DNA of 61,909 nt, from NCBI GenBank assembly GCA_022572465.1, contig JACZVV010000004.1, forward strand, positions 1-61,909, given 5' to 3'. Made by a program: the position numbers and the translations under genes. Origin of the DNA: Chloroflexota bacterium. Lineage in GTDB: Bacteria; Chloroflexota; Dehalococcoidia; SHYB01. The notes beneath the pieces are model-generated. The model did no database searches. It was not told the DNA's origin and saw nothing but the letters and a program-made list of their open reading frames with translations. Shown in pieces: positions 1 through 10,018 of this stretch; the first letter of the stretch is position 1, and every line of letters starts with the position of its first letter.

Positions 1-993
1 AGCGCGACGTTCATGGCCTACGCCCTTGCACAGACCGAACGAATCCACATCGGCTCGGGCATTTTCAACATGAACCCCATCGTGAACCACCCGGTCCGAC
101 TGGCCGAGCGGGTCGCGATGCTCGATCAGCTGAGCCAGGGACGTTTCGAGTTCGGGACCGGCCGCGGCGCCGGCAGCCATGAGATCGGCGGGTTCGGTCT
201 CACCAACGATGAGACCAGGTCCAACTGGGAAGAGACGATCCGTGAGATTCCGAAGATGTGGAAGCAGAAGGGATACTCGTACCCCGACGGCTCGGCGTTC
301 AACGTCCCGGCGAAGGGCACGCAGTCGATGCCCAATAGAGAAGGCGCATTCAACGTGCTGCCCAAACCCTACGCGCATACCCACCCCGCGATGTGGGTGG
401 CGGCGGGCAATCCCGGAACCTACGAGAGGGCGGCCAAACTCGGTCTGGGAGTCCTTGGCTTCGGCATCGGGTCGGTCTTGGCCAACTCACCGCTCATCAA
501 GATCTATAAGGAGACGATCGCCAACGCCGAGCCGGTGGGCGACTACGTCAACGACAACGTGATGAACATGGCCGGCATCATCTGCCTCGAGGACCGGCAG
601 CGTGCGCGGGAGGCCGCCGCCGCCAAGGGCAACACTTACCTGGGCTCTCTCGTGTACCGGTACCACGATACCTTTCCAAGGCCCGAGGGGGTTCCACGGT
701 GGCCGGCGCTCATTCCGGAGACCACGCTGGAAAGCATCGATGCCAGCATCGAGGGAGGGTTCGGTTTCATTGGCGACCCCGCCGAGGTCACCGAACAGTT
801 CGCGCGATTCCAGGAGGTCGCGGGTTGCGACCAGCTGGTGATTGCGCTCCCTCTGCACATGCCCCACGAGACCGCTCTCGAGATCATCCGGGTGTTCGGC
901 GACCAGGTGATCCCGAAGTTCGACACCGATCCCGTGCACCGGACGACCCGGTTTCGCGAGGCGGCGGGCGGCCCGCTCGTGCCTCGCGACTGA
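1..993 (+). CDS. LLM class flavin-dependent oxidoreductase, 5' truncated
   Basis: Luciferase-like monooxygenase family (TIM-barrel flavoenzymes using FMNH2 or F420H2). The reading frame is open to the first base of the window (Ser-Ala-Thr-Phe before the first Met at 13), so the true N-terminus lies upstream. Family hallmarks are LAERVAMLDQLSQGRFEFG, a GRGAGSHE stretch, LPKPYAHTHPAMWVAAG, and a C-terminal segment in which GDPAEVTEQFARF precedes the last barrel strand. The substrate cannot be read from the sequence. Two more members of this superfamily lie at about 33 kb and 61 kb, in line with the multiplication of these enzymes reported for SAR202-type Chloroflexota. Confidence 0.85.
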   Translation, partial: SATFMAYALAQTERIHIGSGIFNMNPIVNHPVRLAERVAMLDQLSQGRFEFGTGRGAGSHEIGGFGLTNDETRSNWEETIREIPKMWKQKGYSYPDGSAFNVPAKGTQSMPNREGAFNVLPKPYAHTHPAMWVAAGNPGTYERAAKLGLGVLGFGIGSVLANSPLIKIYKETIANAEPVGDYVNDNVMNMAGIICLEDRQRAREAAAAKGNTYLGSLVYRYHDTFPRPEGVPRWPALIPETTLESIDASIEGGFGFIGDPAEVTEQFARFQEVAGCDQLVIALPLHMPHETALEIIRVFGDQVIPKFDTDPVHRTTRFREAAGGPLVPRD

Positions 994-1068
994 TCGTCCC
1001 AGCCCCGGGATTAGACGCGGCGTCGATGCGCCACTGTGGTGGACTGCCCGGCCGCTGGCCGGCGCGCC

Positions 1069-1251
1069 CCACCATCCGGAGTGGGCTTCTGGGGCCGAAC
1101 GGGTCGAGGGGAGCATCGTGTTGAGTGAAACGATCAAGGCGTCCGCCAGGATCAGCCCGGGCCGTGCGTTCCCGGTGAAGGTGACCGAGCTCACTCCTCG
1201 CCAGCAAATGACTTGGACCGGGGGGATGCCACTAGAGGCGGGGGGTGGCTA
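1069..1251 (+). pseudogene. Remnant of an SRPBCC-domain (START-like) gene
   Basis: One plus-strand frame reads PEWASGAERVEGSIVL, then SETIKASARISPGRAFPVKV, then TELTPRQQMTWTGGMPL before running into an unrelated glycine-rich tail and a TAG stop. This matches the middle of SRPBCC polyketide-cyclase-like proteins (P-E-W-N near the start, RAFPVKVTEL and MxWxxGMPL in the core). I see no plausible start and no C-terminal half, so it looks like a decayed fragment. Its end overlaps the 3' end of the convergent operon. Recognition rests on motif memory only. Confidence 0.45.
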
Positions 1252-1476
1252 GCGGCGGGTGAGCATACGTTTGAGAGCGTCTGCTCTGGGCTTGAAGATC
1301 GAATCATCGTCGAAGGTCACGGGGCCTGCCTGGAGAGACCCGGATTTCAGGAGCCGGCGTTGGATGAAGGTTCCCACGCCCACCGCGGCCGCCGCGCCGA
1401 TGGCCGCCTTCATCAGAAACTCGCGGCGAGAGAAGCCAGGCCGTGTCGTGTCCGTGTGCATGTGACTGGGCTCCAT
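1249..1476 (-). CDS. Small Tat-signal protein ending the Alternative Complex III operon
   Basis: A 75-residue product with a twin-arginine motif (FSRREFLMKAAIG, about residues 15-27), a hydrophobic stretch to about residue 38, and then only about 37 residues of exported or anchored chain. The ATG at 1476 lies 5 bp beyond the ActE stop and follows GTAGGAACG; a second Met at residue 6 is possible. It is the last gene of the operon. I do not recognise a family and see no cysteine or haem motif. A Tat signal on so short a protein suggests a membrane-anchored accessory subunit or a factor exported with a folded partner (inference). Confidence 0.6.
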   Translation of the reverse strand: MEPSHMHTDTTRPGFSRREFLMKAAIGAAAAVGVGTFIQRRLLKSGSLQAGPVTFDDDSIFKPRADALKRMLTRR

Positions 1477-1481
1477 CGTTC

Positions 1482-2048
1482 CTACCCGCCTGATTGATCG
1501 GCCAAGAACCGGAGGTAGTGCACCAGGGACCACCGGTCGTCTTCGCTCACCATGTTCTTGAACTGGGGCATCACCAACACGCCATCGGTAATCAGCGAGA
1601 AGATTTCGCCGTCGGCGCGACCCTGGGTAAGGTCGGCCGTCAGGTTCGGTGGCCGCGAGTAACCCCATTTCACCAGGAAATCGCCGACCGCGCCGTCCCC
1701 CTTGGCCTGAGGTCCGTGGCACATGGCGCAGTTGACCCGGAACAGCTCGGCGCCGTGCTTGAGCACCGTTTCGGACCGGGGCAGCGGGTTGGGGACGTCG
1801 GCGGCCACCGCGAATTCGAAGTAGGTCTCTTTCCCGGTGATGGGCACCGCTCCCTCCGGGGGCAAACGCCGAGGCGGCTCCTGGATGCGGGTCGACTGAT
1901 GGTAGTGCATCTCGGGAAAGATGTCGACGGGATAGGTGCCCCCGGTGCACCCGGCCACGACCAGCGCCACCAGGACGAAGACCGCCAGCCCCACGGCCCT
2001 GGTTGGCCTGGGCCGAAGCCGACGCAACATGCTTGCGACTCGTCTCAC
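1482..2048 (-). CDS. actE: Alternative Complex III subunit ActE, monohaem cytochrome c lipoprotein
   Basis: A 188-residue exported cytochrome c. The N-terminal hydrophobic segment ends in a lipobox (VVAGC, Cys34), so the protein should be lipid-anchored outside the membrane. There is one haem site, CAMCH (Cys107, Cys110, His111), followed by HGPQAKGDG and a Met-containing GVLVMPQFKN segment likely to give the sixth ligand. In ACIII, ActE helps pass electrons from quinol oxidation to a soluble carrier or oxidase. The start is a GTG preceded by GAGGGAGCGATCGAC. It follows ActD by 54 bp in the same operon. Confidence 0.85.
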   Translation of the reverse strand: MRRVASMLRRLRPRPTRAVGLAVFVLVALVVAGCTGGTYPVDIFPEMHYHQSTRIQEPPRRLPPEGAVPITGKETYFEFAVAADVPNPLPRSETVLKHGAELFRVNCAMCHGPQAKGDGAVGDFLVKWGYSRPPNLTADLTQGRADGEIFSLITDGVLVMPQFKNMVSEDDRWSLVHYLRFLADQSGG

Positions 2049-2102
2049 GTCGATCGCTCCCTCATCCTTCGCGTACGTCTGCTCGCGTTCCTCTTCCAGC
2101 GG

Positions 2103-2612
2103 CTACTCCTCGTGCTTAACGTCCTCGGCGCCGGACTGGCGGAAGACCAGGTCGGCGGCCTGCACACGATCGTCGGGGCACTTCAAGGCGACGCCGATGT
2201 AGCCCTCGGTGATGCGCGTGTCGTAGAGGCCGGTGAACGGCCGCGGTAGCCGGGACTCGAAGATCACGCCGATGATCGTCATGATAATGGCGCCGAGCAT
2301 CGTCCCCTCGTAGGTGATGATGGCCATCGGCGGGATGGCGAGGATGGGCTTGCCGCCGGTGACCAAGGGATAGGAGATCTGGGTGCCGGCGGTCACGAGT
2401 ATGGCCACGGTGAACCCGACGGCAGCCCCGAAAAAGGGAAAGGCGAACAGACGGTGTTTCGGGATCTCCTCTCCGAAGGCCCCCTCCGGGTACGGGGCCC
2501 CGGTAAGGACCTGGTAGTCCTGGGCGCTGAAACCGGCCTCTTTGAGCCGGTCCGTGGCCAGGGCCGCGTCATCCGCGGTCTTAAAGATGCCCAACACTTG
2601 TTTCGACGCCAT
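2103..2612 (-). CDS. actD: Alternative Complex III subunit ActD (DUF3341)
   Basis: A 169-residue membrane protein of the DUF3341 family, the most diagnostic ACIII subunit. It begins with a soluble ferredoxin-like fold (VLGIFKTADDAALATDRLKE), has two transmembrane helices at about residues 57-77 and 100-120, and ends in a second soluble lobe with Cys near LKCPDDR. ActD carries no cofactor in characterised complexes and packs against the NrfD-like subunits. It starts 22 bp after ActC, showing tight operon linkage. Length and hydropathy fit the family. Confidence 0.88.
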   Translation of the reverse strand: MASKQVLGIFKTADDAALATDRLKEAGFSAQDYQVLTGAPYPEGAFGEEIPKHRLFAFPFFGAAVGFTVAILVTAGTQISYPLVTGGKPILAIPPMAIITYEGTMLGAIIMTIIGVIFESRLPRPFTGLYDTRITEGYIGVALKCPDDRVQAADLVFRQSGAEDVKHEE

Positions 2613-2634
2613 AGGGCATCACCCCCCTTGCTGT

Positions 2635-4032
2635 CTACTCCTCGCGTATGACCGCGGGAATCGTGACCTTGCCTATCTTCATCTCGCGCCTCAAGATCTC
2701 CCCTTCCTTGACATCGTAGATCGGGATCAGGGGGAAGACCTTGGCGAACAACAGTATCGACATGCCGACGAAGCCGAAGGAGCCAACGACCATCAGGATC
2801 TCGGGAACGCTGGGAGCGTAGGTGCTCCAGCTGAAGCTAAGCGGCTGTTTTCGAGCCAGACCTGGGATAATAATAAGGAATCTCTCCAACCACATGCCAA
2901 TATTGACGGAAATCGTCGTGATGGTCATCCAAAAGAAGCTACGGCGAACGTTTTTAAACATCCACATAGGCACCGGGAAGAAGAAGGCGGCGATGATGAA
3001 GACGAGGAAGAGGGTCGAGTAAGGCGTCTCGAAGAACTGCATCGAGCGCAGGCCGAGCTCGGCGTTCTCCAGGGTGAAGAGGCCAAAGGTGACCTCCATG
3101 GCAAAGAAGTAGAACCACGTGATGGCGACGACGATGAGCAGCCGGCCCAGGGCGTCCATGTGCTCGGGCCGAATGTAGTCCTCCCACTTGAAGAGGAAGC
3201 GCAGGATGATCATCACGGTGACGACGGCCGAGACGCCGGAGTGGACCGCGCCGATGACGAAGTAGGGGGCGAAGATGGTGGAGTGCCAGCCTTCCACCGA
3301 CTGGTTCACCGCGAAGTCCCACGAAACGATGCTGTGGACGGAGACGAAGATGGGCAGGATCAAGGCGGAGAGGAGGAAGCCTGCGATGATCTGGAGCCGC
3401 CACTGCCTGGGGTAGCCCCGCCAGCCCAGGGCCAAGACGCTGTAGAACTGGTGCCGAATGCCCGTGGTGCGGTCGCGCGCCACGGCGATGTCGGGTATGA
3501 GCGCGACGTAGACGAACAGGACGCTGGAGGTCAGGTAGGTGATGATGGCCGACGGGTCCCAGATCAAAGGAGAGCGCACGTTGGGCCAGATGCCGCGGCC
3601 GAAGTCGTAGGGGAAGGCCCAGTAGAGGGTGCGCCACGGACGCCCGGTGTGGATGATGGGGAACAGCATCGCGTTGACCAGGGAGAAGATCGTGACGATC
3701 TCGGCGGCCCTCGTCGCCGGCCTGCGCCACTCCGCCTGAGCCAGCCGCAGGATGGCCGAGAGCATGACGCCGGCGTGGCTGATGCCGATCCAGAAGACGA
3801 AGTTGGTGATGAAGAAGGCCCACATGATCGGCCGGTTGAGACCCGTCGCCCCGAGCCCTTGCGCCACCACGTAGCCGGCGGCGCCGAAGCCCGCCGCGGC
3901 GAGAAACGCCATCAGCGCGACGGCGACCCAGAACCGCTTGGGAACGGAACCCGTAACGCTGATCAAAAGGTCGCGGTTGACCTTCTGCTCCACCTCTTGG
4001 AGGTTGCCCCCCATGGCGACCCGTTCTTGCAT
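2635..4032 (-). CDS. actC: Alternative Complex III subunit ActC, NrfD/PsrC-like quinol-binding membrane protein
   Basis: A 465-residue polytopic protein of the NrfD/PsrC family with about ten helices. It carries the typical ActC segments NRPIMWAFFITNFVFWIGIS and SHAGVMLSAILRL, then GRPWRTLYWAFPYDFGRGIW and NVRSPLIWD. ActC holds the quinol site next to the iron-sulfur subunit and probably part of a proton path. It sits between a second NrfD-like gene and ActD, giving the two homologous membrane subunits expected for ACIII. The C-terminal cytosolic tail is short and basic. Confidence 0.88.
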   Translation of the reverse strand: MQERVAMGGNLQEVEQKVNRDLLISVTGSVPKRFWVAVALMAFLAAAGFGAAGYVVAQGLGATGLNRPIMWAFFITNFVFWIGISHAGVMLSAILRLAQAEWRRPATRAAEIVTIFSLVNAMLFPIIHTGRPWRTLYWAFPYDFGRGIWPNVRSPLIWDPSAIITYLTSSVLFVYVALIPDIAVARDRTTGIRHQFYSVLALGWRGYPRQWRLQIIAGFLLSALILPIFVSVHSIVSWDFAVNQSVEGWHSTIFAPYFVIGAVHSGVSAVVTVMIILRFLFKWEDYIRPEHMDALGRLLIVVAITWFYFFAMEVTFGLFTLENAELGLRSMQFFETPYSTLFLVFIIAAFFFPVPMWMFKNVRRSFFWMTITTISVNIGMWLERFLIIIPGLARKQPLSFSWSTYAPSVPEILMVVGSFGFVGMSILLFAKVFPLIPIYDVKEGEILRREMKIGKVTIPAVIREE

Positions 4033-4129
4033 TGCCTACCTTTTCAGCTTCGGCGGACCGTTGCGCCCGGCGCCGCCCGCTGCTCCGTATGCTGTTTCAC
4101 TCTCAACCAACGCTCCGCTCCTCCCGGCG

Positions 4130-5531
4130 TCAATCGGGCTTGCCCATGAGCATGATGGTCCGTTTGAGGAAGGGGACCGTCTTGCGATACAGGAGGCCCT
4201 CGGAGACCTCCCAGATGGAAATGATGGGGATGAACTTCATGGCCAGGAGATAGAGGAAGATGGCGCCGCCGATGCCGCCGATGACGATCATCACGTCGGC
4301 CGTCACGGGCATCTGGGCCGTGGGGACGCCCAGCAAAGGCTCCGGGTGCAGCGCCTCCAGCGCATCGGCCCGCTTGTCGGCGATGGAGAACGTGGCGACG
4401 TAGATGCGGACGCGGTCCATCATGGTGCCGACCAGGATGCTGAATCCGATCAGCGCGGGTCCCAAGAGGCTCTTGCGGACGAAGTTCCACATGAGGCCGA
4501 AGACGGGGACGAAGAACGTCAGGACCATGGAGATGACGAAGGGCCATCGATAGGCCTCGAACATGAACGTCTTGAGGACGTTCTGCTCCACCGGCTGGCG
4601 GCCGTACCAGTAGACGATGAATCCGGAAAACCAGAAGTAGAACCAGAGGAGCGACAGGCCCAGAAGAATCTTGCTGGCGCTCTTGAACTGGTCGGCGTGG
4701 ATGTAGTCTTTGAAGCCTCCGAACCGGTACAACAGGTACATGGCCACCAGGGTGACGGCGATGGCGCTCTGGAGTCCGCTCAACGCATGGTACGGTGCGA
4801 GGATGGAGTCCTTCCATCCGGGCACCAGGGCCTGGGCGAAGTCGGCGGTAATGAGGAAGTGGACGTAGATCAGCATCATGAAGTAGAGGGCGCCGAGGAC
4901 CATCAGCCCAGCCCGCAGCACTTTCCACTGGCGGTCGTCGCCGTGCCAGCCGGGGACGAGTCGGGCGGCCCAGCGTTGCCGCCAGCCATCGCCGAGATCG
5001 CGGGTGGCAGCCAGGTCGGGGACCGCCGCGACGAAGAGCAAGGCGATGCCGAGGACGAAGAGGAAGACAACGGCCAGGATATCGGGCCAGAACGGCGTGC
5101 CCGGCCATTCGAACCATATGCTGCGGCGGCCCTCGGCCGAGGGCAGCAGGAGCAGGAGCGGGATGAACATGAGGGTGCTCAAGACGCCGACGACGGCGAA
5201 CATCTCGGCGACGCGGGCCATGGGCCGCCGCCAGTGACTCCGCACCATCCGCTGGGTCACGGAGAAGACCGGCGCGGAGGCCGCGGCGGTGATCAGGAAG
5301 GAGAAGGTGGCCATCATGTAGCCCCAGGGGCTGAACCGGTCGAAACCATCGTTCGTCGCCCGGATGATGAAGCCGATGATGCCCAGGACGAGGAGGAGGC
5401 CGAAAAACGCCAGCGCCCTCTTGTAACCCGGTCCGGTCGAACGAGTCTGGTCCAAGACCTCCCGGGTTATCTCCCGTTGGGTCTTGGTGAAGACCTGGGG
5501 CTGATAGAGGTGCCCGCCGTTATGCGAGCCG

Positions 5532-5545
<14 letters not shown>
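4130..5545 (-). CDS. actF: Second NrfD/PsrC-like membrane subunit of Alternative Complex III (ActF-like)
   Basis: A 471-residue polytopic protein with a hydrophilic N-terminal tail of about 45 residues and about ten hydrophobic helices. It is homologous in plan to the downstream ActC: both share a RRPxxRxAE segment after helix 3, a GWRG/GWHG loop and an FKDYIHADQ or WEDYIRPEH segment. By position and divergence it is the ActF counterpart, although here it lies directly after ActB2 and before ActC. The start codon overlaps the ActB2 stop by 14 bp, implying translational coupling. The ActF name is inferred from pairing, not from a specific motif. Confidence 0.75.
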
Positions 5546-6308
<763 letters not shown>

Positions 6309-6332
6309 CGTCTTGCTCCCTGCCGCTCCCGG

Positions 6333-8624
6333 CTACTCGTCCTTGCTCGCAATCTTGATGACCCTGTTGCCGCTGGCGAAGCCGAAGTCGATGGGCAGGA
6401 CGGTCCCTTCCATCTTGGGAATGCGGATGCGCCGGCCCGTGGGGACCATCCTGACGCGGGTTGCCGCCCATGCCAGCGCGCCGGTCTCGCGATCGGTCTT
6501 GTCTGGGTCGACGACGGCCAGGGGGTTCGAGCCGCGGCCCTCGGCGTATCGGCCGAAAGCCTTGTGGCCCTGGCCCATGGGGATGCCCAGGACCCAGGGG
6601 GGCGTCGCCATATTGGGGTAGACCGCCGCCTCGATGCTGCCCGCCGGCGACTCGATGGTGACGACGTCGCCTTCCCGCAGGTCCATCTCCTTGGCGATCT
6701 TCTGGTTTACCTCGACCCAGGTCGCCCACGTAGCCGTGGTCATCGGGTCCGGCGTCGCCTGCAACCATGGCAGGTGAGCGCCTCGCCCGTCGCCGATGCC
6801 GATGGACTCGAATGGAACGAGGTTGAAAGGATAGTCTCCCTGCGACCCGGAGAGGTCGGCGTCGCCGCCCTGGAGGGAGATGGCCGACGCCCGCGTCGAC
6901 GCCGTCGAGCGGGAGCGGGAATCCCACCATCCGCCCTGGCGCAGCAGGTCGTTCCAATAGGCTCCGAACGACGCGCCGGTCACGTTGCCCCGGTTGAGCC
7001 CCTGGAGTCTCTGGGCCCCGTCCGTCAAGACGTCGCGGAAGGTCTCCCAGGGGAGGGCGGCCTCCATGCCCAGCTCTTGGGCCAGCGTGAGCAGGATATC
7101 GCCGAAGCCGCGAGTCTCCTGGAACGGGCGGACCACCGGCTGCTGAAAGCCGACGGCCTGATGCCCCGGGCCGGGTTCGGCCACGCCGTCGGCCCAGTCC
7201 TCCATGGGCACGCTGCTGGGGAGCACGAGATCGGCCAGCAACGAGGTGTCGTCCAGGAAGCTGGACAGGCTGACGATGTATGGGACCTGGCGCACGGCCT
7301 CGCGGGCGTTCAACGCGGCCGGCAGGCCGTGGACGGGGTTGGCGTTATGCACCAGCAGGACGCTCACCTGGCCCGACCGCATGCGATCGACGGCGGCGCG
7401 AACGTCGGGGAAGGCGTCGGCCTTGGCGGGGCCAAAAGGCGCGTCGTTGGTGAACAGCGAGCCCCTGAGGTCCGGCGCAGCGGGATTGAAGATGACCCCG
7501 CCGGGCTTGCCGACGTTGCCCACCAGGTGGTTGAGGGCGTAGATGGCCGAGAGGTTGAACACGCCGTTGGTGTGGGCCCCGGCGGTGCCGCCTCCGATCG
7601 CGAGGGCCGGTTGATGGTCCGGCGCGGCGAACTCCAGGGCCAGCTCCTCGATCCGCTCGGCGGTGACGCCCGAGCGTCCATCGCCGGCTACCCGATCGGG
7701 CCGGAAGGCTGCCAGGGCGTCGAGTCCGCGGCCACCGGTCAGGTCATCCGCCGCGCCGGCGTCGCCCAAATCTTCCCGAATGATGACGTAGGCGATGCTG
7801 AGGGCAAGCTTGCCTTCCCACCCAGGGCGGATGGGAACCCACCGGTCGGCGTTGGCCGCCGTCATCGAGAACCGCGAGTCCACATGGGTGAAGGAGCCTC
7901 GAGGGCCATCGCCCTGTCGAAACTCGCCGTATCCCCGGGAGTGCTGCACCTGGGAGATCCATCCGCCAAGGAAATCGGCCCCGAAGGAGAGCAGATAGCG
8001 GCTGTTGGCGATGTCGAAGAACGGCAACGAATCCTGGCCGAAGACCCCACGAATCGCCGCTTTCAACACCGCCTGGTCTATCGGTTCGTACGCGACGTGG
8101 CCGGCGCCGTAGGCCGAGGCGAAGCGGGAGACCAGGGCGCCCAGGTGTCCGCCGAGGGGTTCCGTCATGACGATCGCGTTTGCCGCGGCGCCATCGGCCT
8201 TGATCTGACTCAGCCGGCCGACAACCTCGTCCAGCGCCTCGTCCCACGAGATCTCGACAAATTTCAGCGAGTCGCGGCCGCCGGTCTTGCGCATCGGCCG
8301 CCGGATTCGGTCGGGATGGTACAGGGCCTGTACCCCGGCCTGGCCTCGCACGCAGAGCTTGCCGGCGTTGATGGGGTGCAGCGGGTTCCCCTCCACCTTT
8401 TTCGCTCGTCCTTCGATCACGCGGACCTGTATGCCGCACCCCGAGGAGCACTGCTGGCACAGGGTCGCATACCAGTTGTCCACGCCGGTCACCAGGTCTT
8501 CAGGCAGAAGCACCGGGCTCTGGGCGATGAACTCCCGAACGGCCGGCCGGCAGGCGGCCAGCACCGCAGCCCCGGCCGCGGAGCCGCCGGCGAGCTTCAG
8601 GAACTGTCGTCGCGAAAAGGCCAT
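6333..8624 (-). CDS. actB1: Alternative Complex III subunit ActB1, molybdopterin-oxidoreductase-like protein
   Basis: A 763-residue protein with a Tat signal (SRRQFLKLAGGSAAGAA) and the complex iron-sulfur molybdoenzyme fold. It keeps the N-terminal cluster motif CQQCSSGC plus LCVRG (Cys56, Cys59, Cys63, Cys91; C-x2-C-x3-C-x27-C), typical of catalytic Mo/W-bisPGD enzymes. The characterised ActB1 domains lack a molybdenum site, so retention of this motif is notable. The C-terminal molybdopterin-dinucleotide-binding-like domain is present (VEVNQKIAKEMDLREGDVV). ATG is preceded by CCAGGAAAACTC. It lies between ActA and ActB2. Confidence 0.85.
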   Translation of the reverse strand: MAFSRRQFLKLAGGSAAGAAVLAACRPAVREFIAQSPVLLPEDLVTGVDNWYATLCQQCSSGCGIQVRVIEGRAKKVEGNPLHPINAGKLCVRGQAGVQALYHPDRIRRPMRKTGGRDSLKFVEISWDEALDEVVGRLSQIKADGAAANAIVMTEPLGGHLGALVSRFASAYGAGHVAYEPIDQAVLKAAIRGVFGQDSLPFFDIANSRYLLSFGADFLGGWISQVQHSRGYGEFRQGDGPRGSFTHVDSRFSMTAANADRWVPIRPGWEGKLALSIAYVIIREDLGDAGAADDLTGGRGLDALAAFRPDRVAGDGRSGVTAERIEELALEFAAPDHQPALAIGGGTAGAHTNGVFNLSAIYALNHLVGNVGKPGGVIFNPAAPDLRGSLFTNDAPFGPAKADAFPDVRAAVDRMRSGQVSVLLVHNANPVHGLPAALNAREAVRQVPYIVSLSSFLDDTSLLADLVLPSSVPMEDWADGVAEPGPGHQAVGFQQPVVRPFQETRGFGDILLTLAQELGMEAALPWETFRDVLTDGAQRLQGLNRGNVTGASFGAYWNDLLRQGGWWDSRSRSTASTRASAISLQGGDADLSGSQGDYPFNLVPFESIGIGDGRGAHLPWLQATPDPMTTATWATWVEVNQKIAKEMDLREGDVVTIESPAGSIEAAVYPNMATPPWVLGIPMGQGHKAFGRYAEGRGSNPLAVVDPDKTDRETGALAWAATRVRMVPTGRRIRIPKMEGTVLPIDFGFASGNRVIKIASKDE

Positions 8625-8642
8625 GAGTTTTCCTGGGCGCGT

Positions 8643-9437
8643 TTAGTAGTGGCAGGCCGCGCAATCGGTCGGCGGAGCGCGGGTGAGGCCGGCGTCTCCG
8701 AGCCTGTCCTGAGCCGCCGCAAGGGCCTCACGATCGCCTTCGAGGGTGTCCTCGCGAGCGGCGATCTCTTCGGCGTCTCCGGCCAATCTTGCGCGCCCGA
8801 GGCGGTCCCGGCCCTTCCGGAGATCGTCCTCCGCTTGAGCGATGCCGTCGATCGCCACGCGGATCAACTGACTGGCCTCGTCGTTCAGATACTGGAGGTA
8901 GCCGCCCCGATGGCAATCGACGCAGTCCCGCATCTTGAGGTTTCGCACCTGCTCGGCGATCCCCATGGAGCCGACGTCGCCGTGGCATATGGAGCAGACC
9001 TGGGATATGGCGACCTTGTTGGTCTCGGAGAAGAAGCGGACGTGGACATCGTGAACGAACTGAGTATGGTCGGGTAGCCGGTGCACGCGGATCCAGTTAA
9101 TGGGCTCGTCGTTCTCGAAGGCGGTGATGATCTTGACCACCTCTGGGCTGTCTTTGGCCACGATCTGGTGGCAGAAGTAGCACTGTTGGACGGCGGGCAG
9201 GCTAGCCGCCTCGGTGTCGGCAACGGTGCGGTGACAGAACTGGCAATCGATCTGGGCGTCCTGGACGTGGACGCTGTGCGGAAAGTCGATAGGCTGGGTG
9301 GCCTCGACCCGCACCGGGCCCGGGGGCAGGCTCCACCACGCCTGCAGGACACCGACCACGACGACGATGCCCCCGATGGCGAGCAGAAGCCCCACGACGG
9401 GGACCGCGATCTTGACTGCCAAAGGCACCCTAGGCAA
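8643..9437 (-). CDS. actA: Alternative Complex III subunit ActA, pentahaem cytochrome c
   Basis: A 264-residue protein with one N-terminal transmembrane anchor (about residues 10-35) and five CxxCH haem sites: CQFCH (65), CYFCH (86), CSICH (148), CVDCH (172) and CAACH (259). This is the class III/c7-like multihaem subunit that relays electrons in ACIII. Between haems 4 and 5 there is a charged, probably helical stretch (about residues 190-250, rich in E, D, R and A) that separates the last haem from the rest. The start is uncertain: the chosen start is TTG, with a GTG three codons in. Confidence 0.85.
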   Translation of the reverse strand: MPRVPLAVKIAVPVVGLLLAIGGIVVVVGVLQAWWSLPPGPVRVEATQPIDFPHSVHVQDAQIDCQFCHRTVADTEAASLPAVQQCYFCHQIVAKDSPEVVKIITAFENDEPINWIRVHRLPDHTQFVHDVHVRFFSETNKVAISQVCSICHGDVGSMGIAEQVRNLKMRDCVDCHRGGYLQYLNDEASQLIRVAIDGIAQAEDDLRKGRDRLGRARLAGDAEEIAAREDTLEGDREALAAAQDRLGDAGLTRAPPTDCAACHY

Positions 9438-9503
9438 CGGCGCCCTCTGCGTGCACGTCCCTATTCATCGTTCATCGATGCTCCGGTGGCTTCCTTCCGC
9501 CCT

Positions 9504-9806
9504 TTAAATCCAGTCGCGGTGCCAGATTCGCCGGAGCTCATGCGCCGAGTCGGCCGCGAACCAGAACCACACGGCGATGCCGGCAATAAAGAGGAGGGCC
9601 GTAGCATATAGGGGGAATCGCAATTTTCTGACTCGCTCCCGGAGGCCGTCGGGGATGTGGCCCGAGTCCAGCAGCGAGGGGATCATCGCGTGGGTCAGAA
9701 CCATGACCGTGGAGAACCCGAAAGTGAAGATAACGATGAACCAGATCCAGCGGAGGGTGAGACTCGTCGCGCGCCAGTCAACGCTATTCAGGGGTTCGGG
9801 ATCCAT
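9504..9806 (-). CDS. Small two-helix membrane protein, first gene of the ACIII operon
   Basis: A 100-residue protein with two hydrophobic helices (about residues 17-42 and 66-85) joined by a basic loop (RERVRKLRFP), and a charged tail. No family is recognised. The ATG at 9806 follows GAGAGAGTGGGACG. It is promoter-proximal in the operon and 66 bp before ActA. By position it could be a small accessory or assembly subunit, as small membrane subunits such as ActG and ActH exist in known ACIIIs, but there is no motif to assign it. Confidence 0.65.
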   Translation of the reverse strand: MDPEPLNSVDWRATSLTLRWIWFIVIFTFGFSTVMVLTHAMIPSLLDSGHIPDGLRERVRKLRFPLYATALLFIAGIAVWFWFAADSAHELRRIWHRDWI

Positions 9807-9892
9807 CGTCCCACTCTCTCTCGAACGCCCCGAGGTTCAGCCCCCCCAGGGAGGAACGGCCACCATCGCACACCCGGTCCAACGGCGCATTG

Positions 9893-9921
9893 AGAATACA
9901 TTCACAAACAGGGTGTGTCAA
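9893..9921 (-). promoter_or_regulatory. Sigma-70-type promoter of the ACIII operon
   Basis: On the minus strand TTGACA (9916-9921) is followed after 17 bp by TATTCT (9893-9898). This is a perfect -35 box with a 4/6 -10 box, about 85 bp upstream of the first operon gene, in the divergent gap shared with the cysteine synthase. Confidence 0.7.
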
Positions 9922-10018
9922 GGGGAAAAACGGCGAATCAACCCTGGCGGCGGCGCCCCGAAAGCCACCTGCTCGACCTTGCCTTGCCCGCGTCGTGGCC
10001 CCATGCCACAATGGGCCC

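Noticed and set aside
2542-4149. Long plus-strand open frame (535 codons) opposite the ActC gene
   Set aside because: It is the antisense shadow of a high-G+C membrane-protein gene; its composition (rich in D, G, H, E) is typical of reverse-complement frames and no motif is present.
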